Positions 36,210 through 47,205 of a DNA stretch of 64,000 nt are shown in pieces. The notes beneath the pieces are model-generated. The model was given only the letters and a program-made list of their open reading frames with translations, was not told the origin of the DNA and ran no database searches. The translations under genes were made by a program, and so were the position numbers. Positions within the stretch are counted from its first letter, which is position 1. Every line of letters begins with the position of its first letter. The stretch is from assembly GCF_964340395.1 (NCBI RefSeq), contig NC_135549.1, forward strand, positions 1,692,501 through 1,756,500, given 5' to 3'. Origin of the DNA: Glandiceps talaboti. Its lineage: Eukaryota > Hemichordata > Enteropneusta > Spengelidae.

Positions 36210-39200
36210 CTGTCAGTGAACAAAATAACACCAGTTGTAATATTATTTGTAGACTTCACGTACAAGTCTTCGATAACTTACATTTTAGCATGAATTGAAT
36301 AACTGCAATATACACCAACTTGAGTTTCATTTGCGATACAATTCGGAATCCGTGTATAAACCATATGCATGTATGTTTTAGCCCTATATATTTTCTTTAC
36401 CCCCCCCCCCCCACCCCGTAAAACCCAGCTCGGTAGCATACGTAGTAAGATACTAATCATGATAGACATTACATGTAAAATATTCATAGGATGACAAACC
36501 TTACTCATTGAAAGGTTCAGCACACCAGACTCCACTTCACTTCACTTCACTTCACTCCACTTCACTTCAAAGGTTAGGGATAGGCACTGTCACTGGAAAC
36601 GCCAACACGCTATCTTTGTAAATTTGACAATGGCCTGAAGTCAAAACGGGTACTGAAAGAAGAATAACAAGGTACAGTATATTTGCGGAAAGGATTTATA
36701 AAACAAAACAAAAATGGTTTAGGTTGAAATATCCATTCATTGCTGTTATGTATTTTGTTTTATAATTCCACTGATCTCTTAAAATATATGAATATTGTGA
36801 TATGGTTATAGTACTAGATGTATAGTAATCATCAAACGTAAAAAATGTGTATCTGTCATCTTCTATAAAGTCATTGGTTGACTCTAATATTACATTTGTA
36901 CGTTGTATTAGTTTAATATGTATCATGTATTACGTGTATCAATGTAAGTCGATCACTTGAGTCGTATCGAATCACTAATGAGTAAATAAGATTTATACTT
37001 ACCAAAGTATTTGTTGGAATTTCGAATGTTTACATGTGATGTGGTAAGTAAGTGTTAGTTCATTATAGCCGTATTCAAAAATGATTATTTGTGTATTAAT
37101 TGACTCTTTTCCTGGCAATCTAATACCAGCATTTTTCCAGTTACACAATTTTGGCAACGTTAGAACCATATGTTTTGATGCTGTCAGTTCGTGGAATAAA
37201 AATGTATACTAATAAGCACAAAGTTCATCTCAGGACGTTTAATCACACAATCTCGCTACGAAAAATATCAAAGGTATCGAAGTGATTAATATCTGATTAA
37301 TATGATTAGATGATTTATCTGCCTCGTAAAAGCAAATTACATATTTATTAAGAAAATTTACATTTTTCAATTAAATAAACCATAGTTAATTTATTCAAAT
37401 GCTCCCACAGGCCATGTGACATTGAACTTGTGAGAGGTGATTATCGTCACTTTAGTAAAAATATTATTAAAACATCGCTCTCAAAATATTTCCAGGCCTA
37501 CCAAATTGAACTCAGAATTACTGTAGCCATGTATCGTACCCCTCCGTCGCATACAGCAGTACACTGGAAATGCACAAATCATAGTGTACAGCTATAGCCC
37601 AGTAATTTCTCTAGTGGTTTGGAATTAAAATAACAGCCTGGTCTGAGTGACAACCGTACGAACTGTCCATACGAGATTTCTTCTCAATGGCATAGATAAG
37701 GAGATATCTCATAATGAACTATATTACACATGGCAATACTAAGTCAACAGATCTGTCTCCTTCAATCCTGATTTGGTGGAAACTTTGACATCACCATAAT
37801 CGCTGCTGCTAAATGAAAACTTTTGAAAATAAGACCATGTTGGGGGTCATTTACATAAAATCTCAAACTATACACATAATTTAAAGCGGTGGCTTAGAAT
37901 ACTTGAATATGGTCTTCGATACCTGAATTAAAGCAATTTTACTATCTAGTACATATTATCTAGCTATATTAAGTGTGTTTTGTCGTGGCAAAGCCGATAA
38001 TAATCTCTCAAATGTGCATTTGGTAAACGACGTACTGCTCCTGAAGTTTGATTTCTTTCTGAAAATCACAAAAAGGGCTAAATATTTCAAGTTCCCCTTT
38101 CAGACTATCGCAATATTCACTGATTTTCTCCTCAACCCCCTCCCCATGTCGAAAATTCTGCTCGTTTCCTTAGAGCTCGTTGGATAAAATACAACAATTA
38201 ATTAACTGTCTCCTCAATCCATTCTTGTAATGTATGCATCATCAAAGCCTAGCAAAGCACTGTATATATTAGATAATATAGAATTTGGAATTCACTCAAT
38301 GCATTCAGAAAATATAAACAAAATGTGCACCATATAGTCAAGCAGACATTTTACTAACATTCACATGAGGTTGTATACCCATTACCAAAAACAAAGCGAA
38401 GTAGCCTAAATATATGATTAGGTCGGGCCCGTTGAATAGATATAAATTCTTTCAGGTCTAATTGTTACCTAGATGACAACATCGTGTCGTGAATGGTAAA
38501 CCCAATAACACCTTCGGTGATCAAATTTGGGTTTTTATTTTCTAAGCAAATGTTACATCGTTATCTTCAAGGTTTTTTTTAGCCATTTCAAAATTTATAC
38601 TTTACAAGTGAAAACAAAACTGTAATTGTTATCCAAGGTTTTTGAAATGTTGCACTTTTATCAGCTAAATATCAAAAAAGTGTAAAACAAACAAACCCCC
38701 AAATAGACCAGAAGGTGTGAAATGTTCGCGTTTTTACAAAAAAGTTGATCTTCATTTTATTGATTAAGATTGGGTTTAAACATATACATCTATACCATCT
38801 GTTGAATATTCTGTTTTCACTGGTTTGGTTATCAAGTATAAATTGCCAGCATTTGACCTACTTGGACATTGAATTAGTGGTCAACATTTGACCTACTTGG
38901 ACATTGAATTAGTGGTCAACATTTGACCTACTTGGACATTGAATAAGTGGTCAACATTTGACCTACTTGGACATTGAATTAGTGGTCAACATTTGACCTA
39001 CTTGGACATTGAATAAGTGGTCAACATTTGACCTACTTGGACATTGAATAAGTCGTCCACATTTGACCTACTTGGACATTGAATTAGTGGTCAAAATTAG
39101 TTGTATGCTGTTCGTAGAGTTATGATCACCTGACGACCAAATACATAAACATGAAGAAGTCGATATAAGAATTTATGGAAAAAGTTGGTCAATTTTCAGA

Positions 39201-40939
39201 TACTTGAAATGTTACCAGAATTGCAAGATAAATTACCATAGTCGAGTTCTATTGGAGAGACAGGTTGTCAAGAACATAGGGTGCAAATTTGATGTCTTGG
39301 AATTTCTGCATGCTATGGTGCGCCATCTATGGTCAATAATAAGATTTGTTTGTGAATATGTACGTGTGTGCCATATTTGTGTATAGGTATGTGTGTGCCA
39401 TATTATTTTAATGTACAGTGTATTTGATCCTTGCGGGCATATCTTTTATGTATTTTATGACTTGGTATTTATAAACAAATGTATGCACTCTTAAAATACA
39501 CGTATGTACCCAAAATAGTATCTGTCCTGGTTTTGTGAAGTGCCAGTTATTACACATCATTCCATGCAATAATCTCAATGTATTCAACTCTCCCATCAGT
39601 GCCTCGTTCTAATTAAATGATAAATCCACCCTAGGAATTCTTTGTTGTGTGCCATATAACTTTTACTATGAAGAGAGTACCTTTCAACTTGAACTGAAAG
39701 ATTCGTCATTGAGTACACCCCTGTAATCATTCATTACCAGTGGTGTTTAGTTATAACCCATACAGTAGTTTCTCATGGGATTTTATTTTATAAATTTTAA
39801 ATACTAACATAAAACCTGTGTTGTATCATGTGCATTTTTATCATTTTGCTCTGAAAATATCATGTAATAATATGAATCTAACACGAAGACGTTTATAAAT
39901 GGGCATGTACATGTATACTACACAGCTGATGTCAGCGGCACACATTGGGTGCACCCAAAAAGTACTCCGTCGAATGATTCATTCGATTTGCCTAATTGAC
40001 ATGATTCAGTAAGTCCAATAATTCCTTGCATGACACAAAACATGTCGCAGAAAAAATTGTTTACATCTGTCCCATGTCCATTAATAAGAGCGCCAACAAC
40101 GTAGAGTCTTTCAGCCAGCGGTGATTTATCAAACGTTACACCTCAACTCAGATCACTATCTATAGTGGTCTGAGACCTCAATAAGGCCAAAAAACCACAT
40201 TGTTTTGGTTCCGGACCCCACCTAGCTTTCGCTGCCGACCCTAAACTTTTCCTTACGTATTCGAGAAATAAATATAAAATCGCAAAAATTGTGAAGTCTC
40301 ACAAGAAACAGTGGATGCGGAAACTGACATGAACTTAAAAAGACACTAAAACTGTTCTTCCAATCTGTAATGGCTGAACTAGAAACTCACACAGAAAAAA
40401 ATAAAATAATTTAAAAGTAAAAAATCTACCTACCCCACCTATTCTAAAATTGAGCATAATCGTAACCACAAAATTTTTGTATTAGGCCTAACGTTTACAG
40501 TATAGTAAGTTCAATTTATAACGTTCATGTTTGACTTCTCCTACTGTGGGCGTTGTCTAACATCTTTGTCAAGTAAATCCATGTACACTTACAAATTGGT
40601 GTAAATGAATTAGTTTGCGAGAGACACAAGTCACATGTATCCAGTAATTTATTTTTCATTTGAAAATTCATTCCTCTTTTTGAAATATTTTTCCTGATGG
40701 TATATAATGATATGCGTCATACATATTTTGAATGTTTATCTGTCGGGCTTGCACATAACTACAATGCAATTAAGCGCTGTAATATTCATGAGCGCTTTAA
40801 ATAGATGACCCTGTAAACATACTGGTTTTCTCATATTGCTACGAATTGTATACTTCTGTGGAAGGAGAGAAAGTCAATATTTGATTAGCCCGGTGGTGGG
40901 ACACATGGTATCACATGGTATTACACTTGTAAGGCGGAA
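36210..40939. other. spacer between ninjurin genes 1 and 2
   Basis: It should contain the 5' end of gene 1 and the promoter of gene 2. It holds a C-rich run at about 36402-36417, a CACTT repeat at about 36532-36565, and a 35-bp minisatellite at 38850-39095. No other coding sequence is supportable. Confidence 0.7.
38846..39097. repeat. 35-bp minisatellite, about 7 copies
   Basis: The unit is TGGTCAACATTTGACCTACT plus TGGACATTGAATTAG. Copies are nearly identical, with A/T changes at one site. Each unit contains GGTCAACATTTGACC, an imperfect palindrome. Confidence 0.95.
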
Positions 40940-40960
40940 ATGGAAGTAAACACGATGCAG
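40940..40960 (+). CDS. candidate first exon of ninjurin gene 2
   Basis: ATG at 40940 opens seven codons (MEVNTMQ) that end phase 0 at a strong donor GTGAGT. The next phase-0 ninjurin exon on this strand begins at 46729. Short first exons of this kind also fit gene 5 (MNE) and perhaps gene 3 (MA). If right, intron 1 is 5.8 kb because a transposon has inserted in it. Assignment is by position and phase only. Confidence 0.5.
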
Positions 40961-41111
40961 GTGAGTTAAGTCGATTTTGTCACATTATCATTTTCAGGTA
41001 TATCGAAGCTGCAACAAATGTAAGTGAAGCATTTAGATAGGTCAGTTAGGTAATGTGACCTCCTATAATATATTGTGCTTTCCGATGTATAATTGAATTG
41101 CCTATAGGAAA

Positions 41112-41120
41112 ACGTGTATA

Positions 41121-41193
<73 letters not shown>
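41112..41193. repeat. (TGTATG/TGTATA)n hexamer repeat
   Basis: A hexanucleotide microsatellite directly abutting the left end of the transposon. Related TATATG sequence continues at 46429, so the element appears to have landed inside a microsatellite. Confidence 0.9.
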
Positions 41194-41194
<1 letters not shown>

Positions 41195-41222
41195 AGCCGT
41201 CAGATGACAAAAGGGACCTTAA
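41190..41222 (+). repeat. left terminal inverted repeat of the transposon
   Basis: 33-nt sequence starting ATATGAGCCGTCAGATGACA that is the exact reverse complement of 46400-46432. Confidence 0.95.
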
Positions 41223-41522
41223 GGGTCAAATTTTCAATTTTGAGTTTTTACTGGATTCATATACTTGACCATCTCAGCTTTCATATGAGTGGTGCCATTC
41301 ACCAAGGTCAGGGTTAATTTATGGAGAAATACTCATTTGAATATTTGCATGAATTAGTGTTAATTTGCATATATGCACATATGAATAGCATTAATGAACA
41401 CCAGTAGTATCATGTTGAATGACTGGAATTGTGTATGCATGTACATTAAATTAGCCAAGAAACACAAAGAACAGGTGCTAATCATACGTTTGAAGTATTG
41501 GCATGACAACCAAAAGGTGGTT

Positions 41523-41883
41523 GTTGCCATGGCAACCGATCTTTTAGGGATTCTTACCAATGATATAATACCATACTACACTATTGTAGTGGTGAGTCAG
41601 TTTGAAAACAATAACACATTCAAATAATATATACATTAACTTTATTATTTGACATGTTGTGATTCACAAACATACATATGATTACAAGTTGACTTGTTGC
41701 CATGGTTATGTCCTTTGCAATATTACCTAATTCTAACCACTGGACTAGGTTATATACTTTCTACTGTAGATAAAAACTTATCAAACATCAGCATTCAGAT
41801 ATAGTATCAAGTATCAATGACTGGCCTTCTGGTAAGATAAACCTAATGTTACCATAGCAACACTTTTTTGTTGCCATGACAAC
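41523..41883. promoter_or_regulatory. cluster of X-box-like palindromes (RFX-type sites)
   Basis: GTTGCCATGGCAAC at 41523-41536 is a perfect palindrome and fits the RFX X-box pattern. GTTACCATAGCAAC (41848-41861) and GTTGCCATGACAAC (41870-41883) also fit, and GTTGCCATGGTTAT (41696-41709) is a half-match. Four such 14-mers in 360 bp is more than expected by chance. Function is unknown; they lie inside the transposon. Confidence 0.5.
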
Positions 41884-42244
41884 AGAATATCTACACTTTG
41901 TGCTGATGTTGGATACCTATATGTGATTTTTAACTCTCTACATTGGCTGGCGGGGGGGGGGGGGGTTTAAGAATGTGAAACTGGTAAATGAAAATAGCAA
42001 CTACCATAAAACTTCATTCATATTATATAATCAAGCATAACCATGTATATTTATTTTTAAGACAAACACATGTTTTCAAAGATATGCTAATATTAGTCAC
42101 ATTATCTTATTAAATATTCAGAATGTTCACCAGAGTAAGAAGTCATATTTTTTTATTCCTTCACTAAACTACTAAGTATGTACATTGCACACCCTGGTGT
42201 TTGGTGTTGATAATCTCAAAGTCTCAGTGTGACTCCAACAATAT

Positions 42245-42560
42245 AATGTCTACTATCAAGGTTGATGTAGTAACTTGGGAACCAATATCTACTATCAAGG
42301 TTGATGTAGTAACTTGGGAACCAATATCTACTATCAAGGTTGATGTAGTAACTTGGGAACCAATATCTACTATCAAGGTTGATGTAGTAACTTGGGAACC
42401 AATATCTACTATCAAGGTTGATGTAGTAACTTGGGAACCAATGTCTACTATCCAGGTTGATGTAGTAACTTGGGAACCAATATCTACTATCAAGGTTGAT
42501 GTAGTAACTTGGGAACCAATGTCTATTATCAAGGTTGATGTAGTAACTTGGGAACCAAGT
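42245..42560. repeat. 39-bp minisatellite, 8 copies
   Basis: The unit ATCTACTATCAAGGTTGATG plus TAGTAACTTGGGAACCAAT repeats about eight times with single-base changes. As 39 is a multiple of three, every frame stays open and produces spurious periodic ORFs on both strands. Confidence 0.95.
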
Positions 42561-43693
42561 TGTATAGTATATCATATCACAAATATACTATAATGTTAAT
42601 CAATATGGATTAAAAATAACACCTTACATTATAAATAATTTTAAAACTGTCCAATTTATGTTCAAAAGTCTGTAGTGCTAGTATTAGTAAATTCTAATTT
42701 AAATTATCTGTTGATATCATTACAGATTTCTTTCATTAACTTTGGGGAATGAACAAACTACCTCTTCACTTGGTCGAGTGTAATTTATTTGTTTGCATCT
42801 TTAGAACTGCTTGTCTACTGATAAAGAAAAATAACTAAATATGAATATCAAATAACATGATATATAATACTCCAGCTATAATTCTTGATTACAATAAAGT
42901 TTTATGAAATTATGACTTAAAAGTGGAATTCAACACAAACTTTCTTGTATTCAGTTTTGTCAGCAATGGCCAAAAGTAGTGCAACTAGCTTTTACTACAG
43001 TTCATTCAGTGTTTAATATGTAAGACTGCATTATCACAGTCATAAATATTGGCAACAAACACAGATAAGCAAGTTAAATAAAGACTCCAAAATACACTGG
43101 CTGCTTAACGAAGATAACCTGTCAACAGTTACATATTGCCTTTCTACACTTCACAGTGATGTGATTCAATTACTGTATGTTAATCCTGCAAATCACAAAC
43201 CAAATATACTAGTACTGCTGAAGTATAATATTGTGCATCTTTTCTCTCATTAAAGTTCACAAGTCCATCTTGTTTCCATTGTTTGTAAATGTCACATTAA
43301 AAAATAGAAAATATAAGTTTCAATTCGACTAAAATGTTTCAAATTACTGTTGTACTCTGTCTTGATCATTTTGAACCTTACAGCTGAATGAAGAACCAAA
43401 GCTGCAGTATACATGCTGATATTGATAACTGCAATGGCCAAAACAAAGACTGCCATTGGATACATGGAGAGCAATGATTGGACTTCACAACACGATTCAA
43501 TTCAATATTACAATTATTATCATACATACTTTATGAGTAACACATGAATTATCCTATATACTATACAAGTAACATGAATTAATTGATACTCATACATTAG
43601 CTAGAGATGCTTCAAATTCACCAGTACTACATACATATATTAACATTTCCTTTTACATGGAGGGACATCATGTCTGGAGAAATAGGACAGCGT

Positions 43694-45121
43694 TTATGTT
43701 GGTCTGGGGCATACTATGTCTCTATTTATTGGCGCAACATGCTCTCTGATGGTTTTGTACAGGTAAGTTTGACGTTCACGTGTCATTCCAGCTGGTTGGA
43801 TCACTGGTGGTAGCTCCTGTCTGCAGAACCGAGTATCTGGCTGTCGAAGTACTTTGAACTCCTTCTCTGTTGAGGTGAGTGATTCACGCACAAACACGCT
43901 ACCTGGGTGATCATATGTAAAGCGGAAATGGTGATATTTCCTTACCCCAGGAACAGGTTTGAAGAAGTGATGCAGGTATGTAATCCAATCCCGCCACTCA
44001 TAGTGTGGATGACCAGTAGTACTGTTCTTGAACAATTGGGCAATGTTTGGACTGCAAGACTGATTGACTGTGGATGCTAGCTCCTGTACAGTATCAATAT
44101 TGGACCTTCTATATTTCTGTTTTATAAGACCAAAGAAACCATCAACAGTGCATCTGGTGTGTCCACTCATCATGAAATTTAATTGAATTGAGTTGTGAAG
44201 TCCTGTCATCACTCTCCAGGCTAAGTATGCAATGACAGTCTTATTTTTGTTCTGACCACTGCAGTTATCAGCATGCATAGAGCAGCTTTGTTCTCCAAAG
44301 CTGTACTGTTCAAAGTGATGGTGAAGACAGGATACAACAGTGTTAGGACCATGACTTTTTGTGCCATTTTCACCTATGGTTTCCTGTTCACTGATTAGAT
44401 AATTAACTTGTCTTGGCACACCTTCACTACAAATGCCAAATAACTGAACTTTCAATGGTGTTTTAAAAAACATTGGCCCAACCTGCCTAACTCTATGAGG
44501 GAGAAAGACATTTTGGGCAAAATCAAAAGTGTAATGAACTGAAATTAAATCATTACTACATGGTTCAATTGGCAAATCATACTCAATTGGTAAATCATAA
44601 TCGATCAGTTCTTCTTTAGCTGCATTGATACATTCTCTATAGTATGCTCTGCCTGATTTAGCTTCATTGATGTGTGTTGTCAGGTCACAGCATGCATTCA
44701 ACTTTTCTTCTTCAGTGCGTGCATTGAACACTTTTTCTCGAAAGTCCTCACATCTCTGACAAACATCAGATTTTGGATTTGCGAATTGCACATGAGGACA
44801 AATCTGATGCCATACAAGTCGAAAGCTGTCATATCCAAATGGTCTCAGCTGGGCTTCATCACAAGCTGTACAGTACAGGCCATGCATTGTTTTATAATTT
44901 TCAGATGCTGGTAAATGCACTGGTGGTTTGTTATCTGTACCTCTTGGTGCTGCTGGCTGTGGAAGTCCATGGTCTTCAGCATACCGAAGAATAAATTCAA
45001 CACAGTGTTTAACTTGTTCGTATGTTAAGGCATGCTTTGGATGTTTACCTGTGTTTCCATGAATGCGTGGGACTGGACCATTTTGTCTCATATGTGCTTT
45101 TATGGTCTTCAAATACTTCAA
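43694..45121 (-). CDS. transposase-like protein, main frame (DUF7869-like)
   Basis: The frame gives 475 codons from 45121, but stays open leftward of that TTG up to about 45207, so the protein body probably begins there (reading ...KYAYDDREVCKEAF...). Visible features: a Cys-rich zinc-binding-like segment (LYCTACDE, then HQICPH and DVCQRCEDF), an Asp in YTFDFAQN, a second in the motif HADNCSGQNKNK, and a third candidate in CTVDGFFGLIK. The HADNC-GQNKN motif is typical of a large family of animal repetitive proteins (I believe DUF7869), with an RNase-H-like fold expected. The three acidic residues could form a DDE/DDD site. It is the main open frame between the two inverted repeats. I infer a transposase; the superfamily is not established. 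Confidence 0.75.
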   Translation of the reverse strand: MKYLKTIKAHMRQNGPVPRIHGNTGKHPKHALTYEQVKHCVEFILRYAEDHGLPQPAAPRGTDNKPPVHLPASENYKTMHGLYCTACDEAQLRPFGYDSFRLVWHQICPHVQFANPKSDVCQRCEDFREKVFNARTEEEKLNACCDLTTHINEAKSGRAYYRECINAAKEELIDYDLPIEYDLPIEPCSNDLISVHYTFDFAQNVFLPHRVRQVGPMFFKTPLKVQLFGICSEGVPRQVNYLISEQETIGENGTKSHGPNTVVSCLHHHFEQYSFGEQSCSMHADNCSGQNKNKTVIAYLAWRVMTGLHNSIQLNFMMSGHTRCTVDGFFGLIKQKYRRSNIDTVQELASTVNQSCSPNIAQLFKNSTTGHPHYEWRDWITYLHHFFKPVPGVRKYHHFRFTYDHPGSVFVRESLTSTEKEFKVLRQPDTRFCRQELPPVIQPAGMTRERQTYLYKTIREHVAPINRDIVCPRPT

Positions 45122-45189
45122 AGTAATGTTGTGTAAAAATAAAAATGCTTCCTTACAAACTTCCCTGTCATCATATGCATACTTGTGTC

Positions 45190-45732
45190 TTATTCTTCTG
45201 GGTCGTCATCATTGCATGACTTTGGATCAAACCCAAGGACAAGTAGTTTACCCATTATCATGGCATCTTTCACTTCACGGTTGCAATCAAGTATTGAAAG
45301 TTTAATTGCAGTTATTTCATCAACGTCAAAGTTTTTGAGACAGTTAGCACTGCAACAACCATTTCTGACTTTGTTTTCAACTTCCTTACGATCACTAGTA
45401 CTACTGGAATTTAGATCTGACTCGTTTTCACCACCACTAATTGATCGTTCGCTTGACAATTGTTCTGTGAGACGTGATGCCGCATGTGACGAAAATTCGT
45501 CAATATCGATACTAAGCTCGTCGTGGATATCATCTGAATCAGGGCAATCGTCAACTTCGTCATCACCAACAACATGCGTACCTGACATACTGTTTCCGTT
45601 GATATTGACATCACCGGAGGATTCAGTTGACGGCGACGCTGGTACTTCATACTCGTGTTGGCTGCTCGAAAATTCTTGACTGAGATCTTCATCTGGGAAG
45701 TAGATTTCTCGCTCGGGTCGCTCACAACTCAT
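45190..45732 (-). CDS. N-terminal part of the transposase-like protein, separate frame
   Basis: ATG at 45732 opens 180 codons (MSCERPEREIYFPDEDLSQE...). The protein is acidic and serine-rich and ends with a small cysteine motif (GCCSANCLKNF) and DEITAIKLSILDCNREVKDA. Proteins of this repeat family usually carry such a Cys-rich N-terminal end joined directly to the part encoded downstream. Here the two are in different frames that overlap by about 18 nt near 45190-45207. A one-base frameshift, programmed slippage or an unrecognised splice could explain this. It lies 0.7 kb inside the right inverted repeat, as expected for the 5' end of the element's gene. Confidence 0.65.
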   Translation of the reverse strand: MSCERPEREIYFPDEDLSQEFSSSQHEYEVPASPSTESSGDVNINGNSMSGTHVVGDDEVDDCPDSDDIHDELSIDIDEFSSHAASRLTEQLSSERSISGGENESDLNSSSTSDRKEVENKVRNGCCSANCLKNFDVDEITAIKLSILDCNREVKDAMIMGKLLVLGFDPKSCNDDDPEE

Positions 45733-46399
45733 GTCTACTATGGATATGTCTAAATTATATGACAGTTAAAGGCACAATACTTATATTTTCAGTTGTAAAT
45801 GTCCGCTGCATCCAAAGTAAACAAGGTTGACCTCAATTTCATGAACAGCTAGTGACCTCAGAAAATCTACTTCCCGGGTCAAGTGACCTCGATCGCGATG
45901 AGTGTACATCGCGCTGGTGACACGACAATATAACGTAATACGAGAGCATTCAAGACTAGAAATGTTACGATATCATCATTTCAACTAAGATTGCACCATA
46001 TTTATTATTATTACTATCTAGTAATACCAGCTTTCAAAGACCGACATTCTGAAATGAAGTGACATGTGACACAGGCCTGTCGTATGTAAAAGTAAATCAA
46101 CGCCGCTTGTTGAAATACTAACCCCGGTCGCACAACCTTTGTTCATGTATTTAATCGTTAAAAACTTCGGGTAAAATCCGCATGAAAATTCATTTTGGCT
46201 ATTTAAGTTAACTACTGTATTTACATCGTATAGTACGTGAGTGGTAGTTCTATTTAATAACTTAGTACAAGTACTATAACAGTATAAGTACACAGTCATG
46301 AATGAATGAAAGATTCGTTTGTCACTGAGACCCTGCAGATTTACAGTGGACGCGTACCACGTATAAATCGAACGATTACTCGATTTCTATTGGATGGCG

Positions 46400-46432
46400 T
46401 TAAGGTCCCTTTTGTCATCTGACGGCTCATAT
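46400..46432 (-). repeat. right terminal inverted repeat of the transposon
   Basis: Exact reverse complement of the left 33-nt repeat at 41190-41222. Confidence 0.95.
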
Positions 46433-46467
46433 GTATATGTATTATATTTGTGTCTGTATGTGTATGA

Positions 46468-46558
46468 ATGCGCGCGCGCGCGTGTGTGTATAAATGCGCG
46501 CGCGTGCGCGCGTGCGTGCGTGTGTGTGTGTGTGTGTGCGCGCGCGTGCGTGTGTGTA
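46468..46558. repeat. (CG/TG)n alternating purine-pyrimidine tract
   Basis: About 90 bp of GCGCGC, GTGTGT and GCGTGC. Such tracts can form left-handed Z-DNA. It lies just outside the transposon and 170 bp before the ninjurin exon. Confidence 0.9.
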
Positions 46559-46728
46559 TTAACTTAATACCTGGATGATTGATAACATTCATGCTCACTT
46601 CAGTTACAGTTATTACAGCTTTAAAATTTAAGGAAAAGCTGGAAAATATGCGATGTATGACAAGTTTGAGCCCAATCCTTATAAACGAATTAAACTTGAA
46701 CAACATCTATCTTCATTTGAATTCGCAG

Positions 46729-47205
46729 AAAGGACCTACTGGCGGATCCACTGCTCACAGAGAGAGTTCTCCACTAATTGCAAGTAACAATGGCGAAATT
46801 GAAAGGAGTTCTCCACTAATTGCAAGTAACAACGGCGAAAGTGATGTGAAATCTGAAAGAAAGTTCAACATTACCACTTACTCTCATACCAAAACAGCTG
46901 CACATGGTTTGACAGATTTTGCACTCATGACTCGTAATTTCACGTTAATACGACAATTGCTACTCAGTGGACCAAAGAACGATAATTTTTTCTATCTGTT
47001 GATAACTTTTGCTCTGCTGTCTGTGCTTTTTCAAATTATCAACGGCGTTGTGGTGTTTCTGTCTCTCCGTAAGGACATGCAGGATGAAGCACACAGAGAG
47101 GAAGCACATAGACTTTCCAAGATTAATGGACTCCTGGCATTCGTCATCACTGTCATTAACGTTACCATTTCGGCATTTGAAGGCCACAATCTACAAAATA
47201 GTTAG
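46729..47205 (+). CDS. ninjurin family gene 2, main exon (SHTKT type)
   Basis: The exon starts at acceptor TTCGCAG in phase 0 (KGPTGGSTAHRESS...) and ends with TAG at 47203-47205, 158 codons. A 14-residue N-terminal stretch, containing SSPLIASNNGE, is present twice in tandem. Next come the ninjurin core, FNITTYSHTKTAAHGLTDFA, membrane helix one around FFYLLITFALLSVLFQIING, a charged loop rich in E/H/R, and helix two around GLLAFVITVINVTISAF. In place of the usual Y-A-x-K-K-T it has Y-S-H-T-K-T, shared only with gene 3. An AATAAA overlaps almost directly after the stop (47208) and another lies at 47274. Joined to the candidate first exon the protein would be 165 residues, a normal ninjurin size. 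Confidence 0.9.
   Translation, partial: KGPTGGSTAHRESSPLIASNNGEIERSSPLIASNNGESDVKSERKFNITTYSHTKTAAHGLTDFALMTRNFTLIRQLLLSGPKNDNFFYLLITFALLSVLFQIINGVVVFLSLRKDMQDEAHREEAHRLSKINGLLAFVITVINVTISAFEGHNLQNS

Larger units (their letters stand above)
41194..46428 (-). mobile_element. DNA transposon with terminal inverted repeats and a transposase-like gene
   Basis: A perfect inverted repeat, GAGCCGTCAGATGACAAAAG plus GGACCTTAA, lies at 41194-41222 and 46400-46428. The matching sequence extends four more bases outward on each side (41190 and 46432). Both ends are followed outward by ATATGTATAT, which could be a target duplication but lies in a TATATG microsatellite and so is ambiguous. The 5.2 kb between contain, on the minus strand, two transposase-like open frames, and, near the left end, a 39-bp minisatellite and X-box-like palindromes. 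The superfamily is not certain. The element sits in what I infer to be intron 1 of ninjurin gene 2, opposite in strand to that gene. Confidence 0.85.

Noticed and set aside
36270-36300. ATGCTAAAAT|GTAAGT as a first exon of ninjurin gene 1
   Set aside because: It ends in phase 1, whereas the main exon begins in phase 0; joining them would break the frame.
42201-42593. Long periodic open frames on both strands (13-residue repeat STIKVDVVTWEPI)
   Set aside because: They are produced by a 39-bp minisatellite, which keeps frames open by its length; no sign of translation.
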